A stretch of DNA of 64,000 nucleotides from Telopea speciosissima (taxonomy: Eukaryota > Streptophyta > Magnoliopsida > Proteales > Proteaceae). A program made the position numbers and the translations under genes. Numbering within the stretch: the stretch's first letter is position 1; each line of letters begins with the position of its first letter. The notes beneath the pieces were generated by a model. It was given only the letters and a program-made list of their open reading frames with translations. It did no database searches and was not told where the DNA came from. Of this stretch, positions 1 through 10,755 are shown piece after piece. The stretch is from contig NC_057924.1 of the NCBI RefSeq assembly GCF_018873765.1, positions 16,579,001 to 16,643,000 of the forward strand. Reading direction: 5' to 3'.

Positions 1-430
1 CATTTTAAATACAACAACTCAGCCTTATCCCAACTAAAATGGGGTTGGCTATTCAACTCCATTTTAAATCTTATCTCTTTTTCAGTTAATACATACTATC
101 TCCGAAAGAAGAGATTCTGACTCCTAGACAAGGGTTTTTTTTTTTAAAGCATCTTAATCACTTTAAAAATGTTGTTCGTAGATTACTATTAGAGGAAGGC
201 AAAAGAATCACTAACAGTTGAAGAAATAACAAGAAAGTTCTATGGTTAGGCATGTCCTATATTAGAATTATGAATGTTTGAAGTAGTTTATTCTAGTTAA
301 CACTTGAATCCGATACACAAACCAACTTCTTAATAGAATTCAAGCCTTGTTCATGAGGTATAAGTTTAGCATTGTTCCAAACACCTATAAACAAGAACAT
401 CCTATAATTTCAGCTAACATAAGCATTTAC

Positions 431-497
431 CTCCCAACGGTGTTGCACAACTCCCTCCTTCTTCTTTTTCAAACTCAATGCAGCCGGTGGTCTTAAA
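431..497 (-). CDS. GTF3C5: TFIIIC subunit 5, exon 5
   Basis: 67 nt between AG (499-498) and GTAAAT (from 430). It completes a Val codon and encodes LRPPAALSLKKKKEGVVQHR followed by WE, matching the conserved segment after KDVPEKLV in plant homologues. It is too short to appear as an ordinary ORF. The next exon is not found in 1-424 and must lie outside the window. Confidence 0.82.
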
Positions 498-3400
498 CTG
501 AAGACATCATGAAAAAACGAAAAAGCAGATCAAAAAGGGAAGAAAAAATTAACAGTTGCCAAGGACGCTATATTATGTCATGAGGGCAGTAGACAGGATC
601 TTTCTCTTCAGGAGACTGAAAATATTGTTACCATAAGTGCTTAACAAATTTCTCCAATTTCTCCAACTTACAGTTGACCCCACTTCCAATGCATTAAGTG
701 AGGGCAACTGTTAAGTTATACTAACCTTTTCAAAAAAAATTAAATCAGAATAATTACAATTTGCCATGTGTTCCATAATAAGAAGATGGGGATCCACTAT
801 TGTGATTGAAAAGCATCATTAATTGAATGGTATGCTTTTTGTCAATTAATTTGAATGATCAAGAAGAATATTTCAAATAAAGTTTCAAAAGATATTAAAG
901 TTTAGAGCTAACTTTTTTTAAATGACATGACCATGCTAAATTTTAATTGCCATAATCATTAACATGCCAGCCCTTTGTGTACAAGTCTTGATCCCTCGAA
1001 TATGTTGCATGGCATGTCATTAAGGACCTAGATCAGCATACATCATATAGCCCAAACCTGAGATTTTACATAACAGGACAGATTGTAAAAGTAAATAACA
1101 TAATTTTTGTACTTATTGTATGGATCAGTGGAATGCACCCCAAATCTATCACATGGCAGCTTATATGGCACCTGAAAAAGATGACAGGCAGGCCTGAACC
1201 TGACATTTATAGGACTTCTCCACCTTTTGGCTACTTTGATTTATTAGTACATTGGAAAATGAAAACGGATTAAGTTGTTGTTGGATATGTGTATCCATTA
1301 ACCCGGTTTATTATGTATTAAACATTTCATACATTTTTGTTTAATATGATCACATGCAATATAAATTTTTTAAGCAATGTATGTCCATAAGTATTACTTT
1401 AAATTGGTAGTCACGACTAGGGTTTGGGTTGGGCAGCCCTTATCATATGGTCGTCGCATTGGGTATGCCTAGACATGTTTGATGTTGGGGTACGAATGCG
1501 AGTACGCACATGTTGATGTGTGTATTGGCAAAGAATCTTATTTTGTCGATTCCCTCATGTATTACTGTCAGATGTAGGTTTAGGATAGACATGTGTCACC
1601 GAGACCCAGTACTTGAGAGGGCCTTGTCACTGTATAATGTGAGCGTATTCTTTGGTTCACCAATGATTGTGGTTCAAGAGAACTAAAGCTGGTGTTCTGG
1701 GAATGCGTAAATATTATGTGAGTGAAAGAGTCACTCAACATGGTCTCCACTGCTCGATTGAGGAACATCAAGGGGAGTTAGTCTGTGAATGGTCGGATTT
1801 GAATCAGGATCTTGTACCGTTTTGTTAAATGGTTTTTCAAAACATATTTTCACATAAAATGATAACTTATAATTATGTAGTTGATTAAAGAGTGTAATCG
1901 AGTTTTGCGGATTCCGATCACGTACACAGACGCTCCGTCACGGACATGTACCATGGAATGGGGTTTGGCAATACTAGTGTACATGCCCTAGATTCTATGA
2001 AGATGATGTTGTTTACTAGAGGGTTGGTGCAGATTTGATATGCAGGGGTATTTCTAGGATATGCTAATTATCAATTGATTTATTTAAACTAGTATGGGCT
2101 TGATGCTAATTAATTAATAGGCCCATTAATGTTTAAATTAATTAATTAAAATTATTCCTTTTTAGATTCTGCTTCTTCACTAATTAGAAGCCCATCACTT
2201 GAGCCCATTAGGGTTTCAAGTCAAACAGGAGAGAGAGAGTCAGACTCTCACTGAGAATGAGGGAGGCTCTTAAAGCCTCACCTATTTAAACACACCAGAG
2301 GGGGTGCAGAACCCATTATTCCAAGGTTGGACAAATTTTTCTGCCCCCCTCTAAAAAAATCGCAGGCACTCTCTCTCCTTTCTCCTTCTCTTTTGCTCTT
2401 TTGCTCTCTAGAGCTTTGAGATCTGGTTAGGGTTTTGAAAACCTGGTTTTTCTGGTTTGACTTAGGGATCTTCTACTTGCATCAAGGAGATCCAGATTAG
2501 GGCTTTGTTGATCAGCTCGTTAGGAGAAGAACCATTATTTAGAGGAGGAACAACACTTGAGGCTCAACAGGTTAGCAGATCTTGATGTTTATTTTATAAA
2601 TTAAGTGTTTTTAATTATTTGATAATCATGGGATGTGAAAGAAATGTGAATCGATCTATTTTCCGCTACGCATTTGGGTATGGGATGGTTCCCTCTCTCC
2701 ATGGGATGGAAAGGAGATGATATTCTCTCTTCTTGTGGATCCCACAATTTTATGGGATAAGAAAAGAGAGGGTTTGGTAATAAATTTTTATTCCAAACCC
2801 TAATTGAGTTACACCAAGGTTCCCATGGGCGACCATGGGAAACCCTATAATTTAAATAGGGTGCCTATGGGCGACCATGGGATACCCAAATTTTTCTAAT
2901 ACTTGTGAACCCAACTGGATCGACACTTGATTCATGTGTTAGATGATCCCATGGACTGTTGTTTGCCAGCAGTTTCCCATTTAGCTAGTATCAAGTAAAG
3001 AAACCTGTGGCATTAAGCATATGAATTTCTCATTTTATTATAACATATATTCATAAGAAAATATGAATTAAGAAAATGAAAAGAGTTAAATAATATCATA
3101 AATGCTTATTGAATTTCCTAATTGTATAGATGTGGGCCATAAGTATGAAATTACGGATATCATTGGGAGTGCCACAGTGCATCACAATGTGCCTAGCCCA
3201 CTCTTCTCCGTACACCCCCTCAAGGGGTAATGAAAAAATATATATATTTTTGGGAGGGGAGGTTTGATTATGCCTGATATTACTCATGGTTTCCTACAGC
3301 TTTAAAAGAATCAAAAGACTCACAAGGCAAGCAACAGAATTTAAAGATCAAGGAGATACAAATGGAAAGACAAGCAATATATTTCTTAAGGGAGAGTGTT

Positions 3401-6400
3401 TCCTTTCCAGGAGCGTACGCTAGCTGGCAGGAAACACCCACTCGTACCCCCCTTTGGTATAATTAAAGGGGGGGCAGGGAAGTCATTACACAGGGAGGAG
3501 GAAAGACATAGACACAGGGGTCCGGGAGCATAGGGCATGCTCCCGGACAGAAAACAAACTTCCACTTTTTAAATAATGATTTCTACAAACAGATTCACCT
3601 TGAAACCTCAATGCTCTTATTTCAAGGAATCATGATTTAAGAAAAGCTACTGTTAAGGACAAGTCAGGCTTTCGTGAGATCAATCTATTATTTAGTAGGC
3701 AAATAAAAGAAAGCAGACAAAGATATTAGTTGTACATAAAACAGCTAAAATTTTAAGGTTATAATAAACAATATCACAAATAAGAGCTCCCCACTGTTTC
3801 AAAATTAATAATCATAAAAGAACAAAAGATTAAACAAGCAACATGAACTAATGTAAAAATAAGCTAAAGTATCTTACACTAGTTTCTCTGGTACATCCTT
3901 CGGTGAGAAAAGTGGGGGCATCAAAACCATTAAATCCTCCCGATCTAAGTCCGTAAGACCACCCTTCTCTGCAAAACAATTAAAAGAAGGGGTCGGGAAA
4001 TAACCTTGTAAGTAAAATATCAGGAAAAAGTTCCATGCTAAAACCTCAAGTACGAAGGCATGAGGCCATATAAGCTTAACCAAAGAGAGGGTCCACTTCT
4101 TTCCAGTGTCTCTTCTTTCTCCTAGCGACATCAGCGTGAACAGCAAGAACATGTTGGTAGTCCACCATTCCTTCAGTGAAAATCAGTAAAAGATCAACAA
4201 AGCTCCTGGAAGGTAAGGAGGGAAGGGGTCGGGGAGAAAACAGAAGGAAAAGATAAAGATTGTGGTAACAAGTCGCTCTTACCACTAAAGTGGTAGACCT
4301 CTGACACACGAGCAACAATATCTGCAGATAGGTTTGCGGGTTCTTCATGAATCCGGACTTCACCGCCTTCATTATTGAATGCCATTTCATTTTCAGTTAA
4401 ATTTCTTTGTTGTCCCTTTGTTCCAGATTCAGGACAGGAAGGTATTGGCCCTGAACTGGTCATGTCTGCAGATGAACATACAGACATGCCTCGGGAAGTT
4501 CCAGCATCTTGATCAACACTGCATTTCATTTTGGATATTTTAAGTAATAAATTATTAGAGGAATGACACTCTCCATAAGCAGGATGTGAGTATGGATCTT
4601 CAGGACGAAAACGAAGCTCCAAACGGTTTGAGTCGTTTGACTGCAAACAGTTTGAGTCGTTTGACTGCAAGCAGCGTACCTACAAATAACACATGGGCAT
4701 AGTTAGTGAGTAATTCTTTTGTTTCTCTCTATTATCAACTGTTGGAATATTGTATGTTGACTTATATTTTGGTGACTGCTAACATGTCTGTGATTGATGA
4801 AAAAGCACGGACTTGTTTCTTACTCCCTCTCACAATAAGTTGCCATTGTCACTAATTGCTAGGTATGGTAGTTTCTATTCAAGCATGTCCATATGTACCC
4901 GCAGGAACAAGCCCCAAAACCAGCCCAGCAAGGTCCTTCTCCCAATCTCAGGCTTCATGGAGAAGATGAGCCATGTCATGACTGTGGAATTTTTGGTCTC
5001 CCATTTCTCATAGGCAGGAGAACCAGGCTTTGGGGCTATAATGGTACCTGTAATATACCCAAGTTTCCCTTTGCTCCTAAGGGAAAACTTCACTGAGTGG
5101 GACCAATCTAAATAGTTGGTGTTATCTAATTTCACAATGGAGATCTGTCGGTGTGAGTTCTCAAAGACAAACTGAGGGGCTGTCGGAGTAGGTTGTGAAT
5201 CAGCCGAACCAAGCCCAGAGACGTCAGAATCAATCATATTGTAGGGAAAATGGCACTTAACCATACACAAGAGTCCAAACAAAGTGGGGAGTACACACTC
5301 AACCCAAATAAGGATTCCAAACACAAGAAAAAAATTCCAGCAGGGCAGAAAACAGGTATAAGCTGGACTAAACTTCACCCTAACACCTTCCAAGAAGCAA
5401 CACCCACTTAAACAAGTTCCAAGACCTCAAACAAAGGTGTCCATAATCACTCCTCAACCAAGGGAGAAGTCCATGACACTCCAAATGCAAGAAAAAGAGA
5501 GTAGCAGCAGTTTCGATTTTACCTAGGCAGAAAAAAGGCCCCACGAAAATGAGCTATGCTCAAACAAGATCCCCATTCATCAAGAAGGAACACATGGGGC
5601 ATAATGAGTACCCTTGTACGATCCTAATGAGCTGTTCCAAGATCCAAACACATGCCAAGAAAGAGAGAGACAGAGCCTGCAACTTTGAGCTGGCAGAAAC
5701 CCTAGTTGTAGCTTGTTTAGCTTCAAAACTTCAAGGGAGCTTCAATACAGTTCAAGGATCATCTTCAATCACTTAAATAGGGTGTATAGAACCTATTTCA
5801 TACCTCTTCAGCAAGTTGTTTACATAAGAGCCTCTTCCTTGAAATCCCTTGCGTCTAGGATTCCAAAGAGAGAAAAAGAATAGGGAAAGAGGATTGATAC
5901 GACTCTCAAACCTAAAGCTCTGATACCAAGTTGGATTTTTGGTTAGAGATGCAAGTAACAGAAGGAGGAGAAGTTGAAGGAGAAAGAGATGAGGAAGAGA
6001 GGAAGAAGAGGACAAGAGAATGGAGGGAGAGAGATTTTGGTTGTGAATTTCTTGTGTTGGAGAGACTTCTCCACAGACTAGTTCCTAAACTACCCTTATT
6101 ACATAACTTCTAACAGAGTAAGCATCATTCTTGCTTCTCCTCCCTCAGTATTAGAGCATAAGCACTACAAGCCAAGCAAGCCAAATGCATCACTAAGCAA
6201 GAGAATCAATAGGACATCTCAAACACAAGTGAAGGGAAGATTCAAATTATTTGGAGATCATATAACAAGCTCAAGTGACAAGAAGCCAAAGTGTCAAGCA
6301 CTCAACCAAGCTTCAAATGGAATCAAGACTTTGAAGAGTAGCTATACTTGGGTTTCTAGACTTGGGATTTATTTCAAACATGTTGTTATATTTGGTAATC

Positions 6401-8716
6401 CAAAGTTGTAAGGTTCCCATAGTCCTAATAGGCCCAAAGTACTTAGATAGTAAAATTGTCGAAATGGAACTAATGGTTGAAGCCCCAGAGTTGGGGACTT
6501 GACCAGACTTGATCAAGTCACATAGAACAGCTTAGATATTTAATTAGACAAGTCACATGGACTAAAATACCTGGGAATATCATTAAACAAAAAAGCCAAG
6601 TCACGCTCCTGAAGAAATGCTGAAAATCAAAACAAGGCATAAGAGCAAGAAGGAAGAACATGAGGTAACCCTCCAGCCCGTGGATGGAAGTTCCAGAGGC
6701 TGGGGTTTGGGCTTCGGATGTTCAGGGTCGAACTCCATATTTTACATGGTTGACTGCTAAGGTCTGCTGTGTACTCTCAGAGTCAGCCGCCCTGAGATTC
6801 GTTGGCAAAAAACAAGCCATTGGAATCAATGGTTCTTGCCAAGCTCGACCACGTACTCTCAGGGTCGACTGCAAAAACTCCAACAATCAAAAAAGAGATA
6901 ATTATTTAATTGTTAAAGATTAGCTATATATAGCAGAGGGCCTTTTGCCAATAACAACCATTAAGCCAAAATTCTGTCAAAACACCAAGAATATTGGGCT
7001 CTTAAAATTGCGGAAATCATTTGTACATGGATTTGTATATCTACCCTAGAGTGAGGGTCCTTGAGTGTTCTTTAATTAAAGATTGGCCTATTAAGAGGAA
7101 TTGTAATTGAGCTGCAAAACTTAACAACTCTATTGTGAGTGTGTATGGGATATTATTCACTGTGAAAGGATTGGGTTGAAAGTATTGATCTTGTGAAACT
7201 ACTGGATTTGTTGTGAGCCCATGGAAACATGTAAGGTTTGATTGGCACCAATGAAGACCAATCGTTGATAGTGGAAATCCAAGAATGAGGAGCTCTTGGG
7301 AGTGGAGGTAGGTCAAGGGGACCAAACCACAACAAATTTTGTGTCTTCCATGTGTGATTGCTTGTGTTTCCACATTCTAATTGGAAAACTCGAGTTACTT
7401 GTGGAAAGTTTCCAAAGTCTTTCAATAACTGATTCACTCCCTCCCCACTCTTGGGTTGTAATAAACTTATAAACCTAGCACAACCACTCTTTAGGCTATT
7501 TATGCAAAGTGCAAAAAGAAAAAGAACAAGGAAATGAAATTTGCCTAAAGCCCAACCTTGCCCAACCCACTTGGCATTTGTAAGTGAGTTGCATGAAAAG
7601 GTGGGGTTGGTTAACTTAACCAGTCTTGTTCGTTGTAGGCCAAAAACCCACCAAGAGAAAACATGACCTGTTGCAGTCACTACATCCAAAAGCACCCCCA
7701 GCCATGGCCTTCTCCATTCAATGAACTCTCTACATTTCTTTGGATGTTTGAATTGAATTTCAACTACATTATCTTTCTAAACCTTCTTTATAAAAATTTA
7801 CTGCTACATACTTGTACTAGTGTAGAGGCTGAGTAAACCATTATATTTTCCACCAAAAATGAGCTCATGACGATCATATCTCCTCTCTATGAGCTCAATT
7901 TCCACTTTCTAATCTCACCTACCAGTCTTAGTTTTAATTGCATGACCATTCAAAACCACTCAAACACAACTACCATGTTCAAGATTAAAGAAATCATATC
8001 CTATAAGAATTTGTTCCAGGGCAACCACTTGAACAGGCAGCTAGACAGCACCTAGACATCTTTCCTATTCGGACCTCTCTCTCTTTTTTTTTTCTTTTTC
8101 TTTTTTTTTTCTCTTTTTTTTCTTTTTTTTTTGGGGGGGGGGGGGGGGTTGGGAAGTAATGTAAAGGCAGGGGTTGGTTCCTCTTCTATACTCAATTCTT
8201 CTTCATTTTATAAATGTTCCAAAATAGAAGCAGAAAGAGCATAGGTTCCCCTCTTTCCTACAAAACCCAATTCCCCCCCCCCCGTCTACGACAGGCTGGT
8301 TTCTACAACGGAGACTAATTGTTTACTTAATCATTTATCCATCTTCTAGAGTTTTCAAATACTTGAAATAACACCCAACAATACCCCAAGCCACCCCCTT
8401 CCAGAAAATAAATAATTATTAAAAATAGAATTACTCAACAAATAATCCCTTGAGCACAACCCATCAATTAGTTAATCAAGAGTATATCACAGAGCAAATA
8501 AAATCAAAATCATAGACAAGTTCACACCTTAAAACATCAAATCAATCAATACAGAGAATTGGGAAAGCTTCTGATTAATACCTTACTGATTCCTTCAAGA
8601 CCTCCAAGAGTCTCTATGGCCCGGGAGGTTGATGTAGGGTAACCTGGATAGTCAACCGCGAAAACGTTAGCCTCCGGTAGAACTCCGAAGACAGTGTTGT
8701 CTCGTATGATTCCCAT
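431..8716 (-). CDS. GTF3C5: TFIIIC subunit 5 (GTF3C5/Tfc1-like), 5' five exons; gene continues past left edge
   Basis: Subunit of RNA polymerase III factor TFIIIC; the Tfc1/tau95 family helps TFIIIC bind the A box of tRNA promoters in the nucleus. Five exons join in one frame: 8582-8716, 4283-4679, 4081-4170, 3878-3968, 431-497, giving about 260 residues. Exon 1 encodes VDYPGYPTSTSRAIETLGG, exon 2 the family hallmark LELRFRPEDPYSHP, exon 3 MVDYQHVLAVHADVARRKKR, exon 4 LTDLDREDLMVLMPPLFS and exon 5 a basic KKKKEGVVQHRWE. All junctions are GT-AG with compatible phases (0, 1, 1, 2). The ATG at 8716 follows an in-frame TAA. The C-terminal half should lie left of position 1. Introns 1 (3.9 kb) and 4 (3.4 kb) are unusually long and hold repeats. 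No frame lesion is seen, so the gene looks functional. The assignment rests on remembered family motifs. Confidence 0.88.
1276..2900 (+). repeat. LTR-like sequence inside TFIIIC5 intron 4 (tentative)
   Basis: The stretch opens with TGTTGGATATGTGTATCC (1276). It has a TATA-like CCTATTTAAACAC near 2280, then a pyrimidine-rich leader and a 'ttttccgctacgcatttggg' tail near 2660. This is the layout of plant LTRs, on the strand opposite to the host gene. No partner LTR, primer-binding site or target duplication was found, so the boundaries are guesses. Confidence 0.3.
3396..3437. repeat. 42-bp imperfect palindrome in intron 4
   Basis: GTGTTTCCT...AGCGTACGCT...AGGAAACAC reads almost the same on both strands, with a few unpaired bases. 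It would fold into a hairpin in the intron transcript. Confidence 0.6.
3520..3548. repeat. 29-bp perfect-arm hairpin in intron 4
   Basis: GTCCGGGAGCAT and ATGCTCCCGGAC form 12-bp perfect arms around a 5-bp loop, 80 bp from the preceding palindrome. The pair may mark the ends of a small foldback element. Confidence 0.65.
3878..3968 (-). CDS. GTF3C5: TFIIIC subunit 5, exon 4
   Basis: 91 nt between AG (3970-3969) and GTAAGA (from 3877). It encodes EKGGLTDLDREDLMVLMPPL and then FSPKDVPEKL, leaving two bases that join exon 5 to make Val. Confidence 0.85.
4081..4170 (-). CDS. GTF3C5: TFIIIC subunit 5, exon 3
   Basis: 90 nt between AG (4172-4171) and GT (4080-4079). It encodes GMVDYQHVLAVHADVARRKK, highly typical of plant TFIIIC subunit 5, and starts and ends in phase 1. 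Confidence 0.86.
4283..4679 (-). CDS. GTF3C5: TFIIIC subunit 5, exon 2
   Basis: Acceptor AG at 4681-4680, then 132 codons plus one base, ending before GTAAGA at 4282. It encodes RLELRFRPEDPYSHPAYGE and LLLKISK, then a serine-rich, probably disordered linker, and ends in SADIVARVSEVYHFS. The first part of the exon carries an in-frame 24-bp duplication (separate entry). Confidence 0.87.
4623..4670 (-). repeat. In-frame 24-bp tandem duplication in TFIIIC5 exon 2
   Basis: Two 24-bp copies (4670-4647 and 4646-4623) start TTGCAGTCAAACGACTCAAA and differ only at a late T/C. They encode LQSNDSNC then LQSNDSNR, just before LELRFRPEDPY. Each copy carries TTGCAG, a possible acceptor. Confidence 0.8.
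4945..5237 (-). pseudogene. Copia gag N-terminal fragment
   Basis: From a Met at 5237 the frame encodes about 95 residues. These include IVKLDNTNYLDWSHSVKFSL and GKLGYITGTI, the N-terminal gag_3/UBN2 signature of plant copia capsid proteins, and MTWLIFSMKPEIG. After MKPEIG the similarity is lost, which marks the truncation. Not expected to be functional. Confidence 0.7.
5932..6115 (-). repeat. Copia 5' LTR (184 bp)
   Basis: Read on the minus strand it starts TGTTAGAAGTTATG and ends AAAAATCCA, giving the canonical TG...CA ends. It is directly followed by an initiator-Met primer-binding site. The short length resembles Retrofit-like copia LTRs. Confidence 0.65.
6880..7390 (+). repeat. Possible SIRE/Maximus-type copia LTR remnant
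   Basis: The tail 'gtggaggtaggtcaagg..accaaaccac' with 'attttgtg' is typical of SIRE-type LTR ends. It is preceded by TATATATA-like and pyrimidine-poor leader sequence. No pol or partner LTR is present. It sits in TFIIIC5 intron 1, opposite to the host gene. Recognition is by pattern only. Confidence 0.35.
8075..8148. repeat. Pyrimidine tract ending in a 16-G run
   Basis: A CT/T-rich tract runs directly into sixteen consecutive G residues (8133-8148), 440 bp downstream of the end of TFIIIC5 exon 1, within intron 1. It is prone to length error in sequencing. Confidence 0.85.
8582..8716 (-). CDS. GTF3C5: TFIIIC subunit 5, exon 1
   Basis: 45 codons from ATG 8716-8714 to AAG at 8582, followed by GT at 8581-8580 (phase 0). 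It encodes the N-terminal FAVDYPGYPTSTSRAIETLGG motif of the first beta-barrel region. A second GTAAGG four bases earlier (8586) would put the join out of phase with exon 2, so the later donor is preferred. Confidence 0.85.
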
Positions 8717-9119
8717 CGCAGTCGCAACTCTTCCCTCTTAAAGACACTGCTACAACACCAGACGCAATTGGAGATTTATTTCAACCAAGGTTTTATGGCT
8801 CCCTTTGTTTCGTTTCGTTTTGTTTTCTTCCCGCCACTTTCCCCTCCACCCTAAGAATCCACAATCACTAATCCAAACTTTCATTCAATATAGGTTACAT
8901 GCTAATAAAACCGCTCGCGTGGTTAACGTGGTTGCAGCGCCTAGACGCAAATCAATGCTTTTGTGCACGAAAATATCGTTCAGCCCAATGACATTAAAAG
9001 CGCATCCAAAACAATCCTTCTGCACATACTTTCATTGGTTATCATGCTGGTGCAAGGCTACACCACCAGTTAGCATTTTCTTATCCTATGTAAATGGGAA
9101 AAAAACCTATCTAATTAAG
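8717..9119. other. Upstream region of the TFIIIC5 gene; no second gene seen
   Basis: This should contain the TFIIIC5 5' UTR and promoter on the minus strand. A 149-codon plus-strand frame (8805-9254) runs through it and into a foldback repeat. It shows no recognisable domain and is treated as chance. Confidence 0.4.
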
Positions 9120-9285
9120 GATCCGACTCCTCTCTTGGGAGCTCAGCGCCCAGGGAGTGCCCAGGGGGCATCCAAAGGTTGGGTTGTACTGCACGCATAT
9201 CGATGCATACCTAAGGATGTGTGTGGCACAACCCAACGGCTAGATGCTCCCTAGACGTGCTGGGTTCTCTGGAGAGGAACTCAAT
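9120..9285. mobile_element. Degenerate foldback MITE-like repeat
   Basis: The left arm (ggatccgactcctctc, gcccagggagtgcc, gttgggttgt) is mirrored on the right (acaacccaac, gatgctccctag, ggagaggaactc). It resembles the other GGATCC/CTCTAC-ended foldbacks at 56.08 and 62.33 kb. Confidence 0.5.
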
Positions 9286-9424
9286 TCATTCACCTGTTTA
9301 AGAATCCTTTATAGCCCTTTTAATCTATTAACCCGTTTAAATCCCAAATATAGACTACTTATACCAATTTCCTTTAACCTTGTGGATCGGAAACTAAATG
9401 ACCAAATAGAAACGTGTCCATGGT

Positions 9425-10621
9425 TTGTCATGAATATATGATCTCTTGGGAGGGGGGTTAATTAACAGAAAAATATGAACTGATTAATTGGAATGATTAG
9501 GTTTTTCTAGTTGCTATTTAGTTCTTTTTTTTTCTATAAAGTCACCATTTAATTCTCAATTGAGAGGCTTTACAGTTGCCTCTCACTCTTAAGTTAAGTC
9601 ACATAGATTGATTATTTGGTCAGTAGAACCATTGGATGATAAATCTTAAAGATGTGTACTATGTCAAATTTGATGGCCTACTTTATCGTACATTATCTCC
9701 ATGTATAAAGATTTTTGGTTTTGGATTCAAGAGCGAAGAGCCAAAGATGAGATCTGATGAGCAATGTTTGAGACGAGAGAGAAATTAATTTACAACCGGC
9801 TTGTTCAACAAATCTAAAACTCTCTTTACTAAGTGAGACTCCATCCATATCCCACTCGATTTCGGTCAGGCCTAATTGATATTGTTTGGTTAGGTAATCA
9901 GACGGATTCGACTCCTCTCCAATGAGGAGATCGCCCAATTAGGCATGCAATGACCAACGGCTAGGATAATTGAACCCATATTTCTATATTCTAAAACCAT
10001 ACCCATATTAGCTATAAAATATATGGAAATAATTCTCTTATAGATAGCCTTACTATAATGCATTTGTTAAACCATTTTATTAGCCAAAATTCAATGAAAT
10101 ATTTAGATTAAAAGGTAAGATTGGCTTTTAACCAGCAACATAGGGTGGGATAGTTTTCGCTTCCTTTTGACTATTGTCTAGATTGGTTGATTTTTAGTCT
10201 AATTTAACATTCTCAGCCTATCATGCAAGAGTTAATTTATGATACAAAATTTATTATTTGAATAAAGAAACCACTTTTTTTTTTTCAAATATAGAATATG
10301 GAAACCATTAAAAAAGAAAAACTATATTCATGAAAATAATATACTATAAGATAGACCATCAAATTTGACAAATTACACATCTTTAAGATTCATCATTTAA
10401 TGGTTCTACTCACAAAATAATCAATCTATGTGACATAACTTTGGGGTGAGAGGGAGCTGTAAAGCCTCTCAATTGAGAATTAATCGGTGACTTTATAGAA
10501 GGAAAAAAAAGAGGACTCAGGAGCAACTAGAAAAACTTAATCATTCCAATTAATCAGTTCATATTTTTCTGTTAATTAACTCCCCCCCCCCCCCCCCAAG
10601 AGATCATATATTCATGACAAC
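9425..10621. mobile_element. 1.2-kb element with ~250-bp terminal inverted repeats
   Basis: The left arm 9425-9690 starts TTGTCATGAATATATGATC. The right arm 10340-10621 ends GATCATATATTCATGACAA. Most intervening blocks are also mirrored: GTTAATTAAC, CAATTGAGAGGCTTTACAG, and CATAGATTGATTATTT. The arms differ in a homopolymer (6 G on the left, about 17 C on the right). The ~650-bp core has no convincing gene. No clear target duplication. Confidence 0.75.
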
Positions 10622-10643
10622 AGGCATGTATGGGTGAGTTTAA

Positions 10644-10755
10644 GGTTGTGTTTGATATGCATTCCATGTCAATTTCGCATTCTTGGGTGATAAAAATAGT
10701 TGTTTTTATCGTCTGAGAATGCGAAATTGACCTGGAATGCATACTAAACACAGCC
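10644..10755. mobile_element. 112-bp Tourist-like MITE, TAA duplication
   Basis: Ends GGTTGTGTTTGATATGCATT and its near complement AATGCATACTAAACACAGCC pair over most of the element. TAA lies on both sides (10641-10643, 10756-10758). The near-complete hairpin and the TAA target fit PIF/Harbinger-derived MITEs. Confidence 0.75.

Larger units (their letters stand above)
4890..6115 (-). mobile_element. Truncated Ty1/copia element in TFIIIC5 intron 1
   Basis: On the minus strand the order is a short LTR (6115-5932), a primer-binding site TTGGTATCAGAGC (5929-5917), and a gag start. The element then stops in the middle of gag, with no pol and no second LTR. It lies in sense orientation in the host intron. 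The right-hand end is well defined; the left breakpoint near 4890-4950 is where gag similarity ends. Confidence 0.7.

Noticed and set aside
4076..4390. 104-codon minus-strand frame treated as one protein
   Set aside because: Its first two thirds translate intron and exon 2 in the wrong frame; only the end, from 4170, is a true exon.
5773..6015. 80-codon minus-strand frame rich in Leu and Ser
   Set aside because: It lies entirely across the copia LTR, primer-binding site and leader; the composition comes from a GA-rich tract.
7153..7695. 180-codon minus-strand frame
   Set aside because: Antisense to an LTR-like remnant, with no recognisable family and no splice context.
8805..9254. 149-codon plus-strand frame
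   Set aside because: No domain-like sequence; its second half lies in a foldback repeat, and the region is the TFIIIC5 upstream area.
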